NCBI GenBank assembly: GCA_018985225.1
Contig: JADGIF010000193.1
Span: 1-15,388 of the forward strand
Source: Amoeboradix gromovi
Lineage: Eukaryota > Sanchytriomycota > Sanchytriomycetes > Sanchytriales > Sanchytriaceae
Reading direction: 5' to 3'
Length of the DNA: 15,388 nucleotides
Under the pieces are notes generated by a model. It saw nothing but the letters and a program-made list of their open reading frames with translations. It was not told the DNA's origin and searched no databases. Numbering within the stretch: position 1 is the stretch's first letter; each line of letters begins with the position of its first letter. The position numbers and the translations under genes are program-made. Shown in pieces: positions 15,313 through 15,388 of the stretch.

Positions 15313-15388
15313 ATGAAGCTGCTGTGCTCCGGAAGACACGGTGATGTTTACAGACTTAAGAACAAAGCCATAAAATATAGTACCAATC
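15313..15388 (+). CDS. Protein kinase, N-terminal fragment (cut by window end)
   Basis: From ATG 15313 (context ACACAAATG) the 25 complete codons read MKLLCSGRHGDVYRLKNKAI and onward to the window edge. SGRHGDVY fits the glycine-rich loop GxGxxGxV with the first Gly replaced by Cys, and AIK supplies the ATP-binding lysine of the VAIK motif at the expected distance. The loop begins at residue 5, so no N-terminal extension precedes the kinase domain. Subfamily and substrate cannot be told from this fragment. Only 24 bp separate it from the Hsp20 stop, so its promoter must overlap the Hsp20 gene or be very short. Confidence 0.7.
   Translation, partial: MKLLCSGRHGDVYRLKNKAIKYSTN

Overview
The window looks like a compact, AT-rich eukaryotic nuclear genome that uses the standard code (TAA, TAG and TGA all serve as stops). 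Genes are packed on both strands with spacers often of only 24 to 230 bp, most are intronless, and AATAAA signals sit at or just after stop codons. An IFT121/WDR35 gene implies a cilium or flagellum. The ammonium transporter has a fungal Mep-like C-terminal part. Together these suggest a flagellated (zoosporic) fungus or a close relative such as a Cryptomycota/aphelid-type organism. That placement is inference; no rRNA or other taxonomic marker is present.

Layout. 1-1436: gene-poor stretch with a possible 3' coding fragment at the left edge, a G10 tract and two decayed copies of a repeat (A on +, C on -) facing each other. 1437-1887 (-): small ankyrin-repeat gene with a 19-nt intron. 2039-5614 (-): Yta7/ATAD2 chromatin AAA ATPase with bromodomain. 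5752-8775 (+): exosome helicase Mtr4, divergent from Yta7 across 137 bp. 8838-9524 (-): fascin-like beta-trefoil protein, convergent with Mtr4 over a shared bidirectional poly(A) region. 9620-10114 (+): third repeat copy (B), possibly a small multi-exon gene. 10210-11549 (+): Mep/Amt ammonium transporter with a 20-nt intron. 11775-14543 (+): IFT121/WDR35. 14544-14955: spacer with a possible small minus-strand gene and a heat-shock promoter. 14956-15288 (+): short Hsp20. 15313 to the right edge (+): first codons of a protein kinase.

The genes serve unrelated cell functions (chromatin, nuclear RNA decay, ammonium uptake, ciliary transport, chaperone, kinase); there is no operon-like pathway. 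The two most notable signals are the 19-20 nt spliceosomal-type introns, each of which restores a conserved protein family's reading frame, and a diverged repeat or small-gene family present in three copies within 10 kb, two of them arranged as an inverted pair. All alignments here were made by eye.
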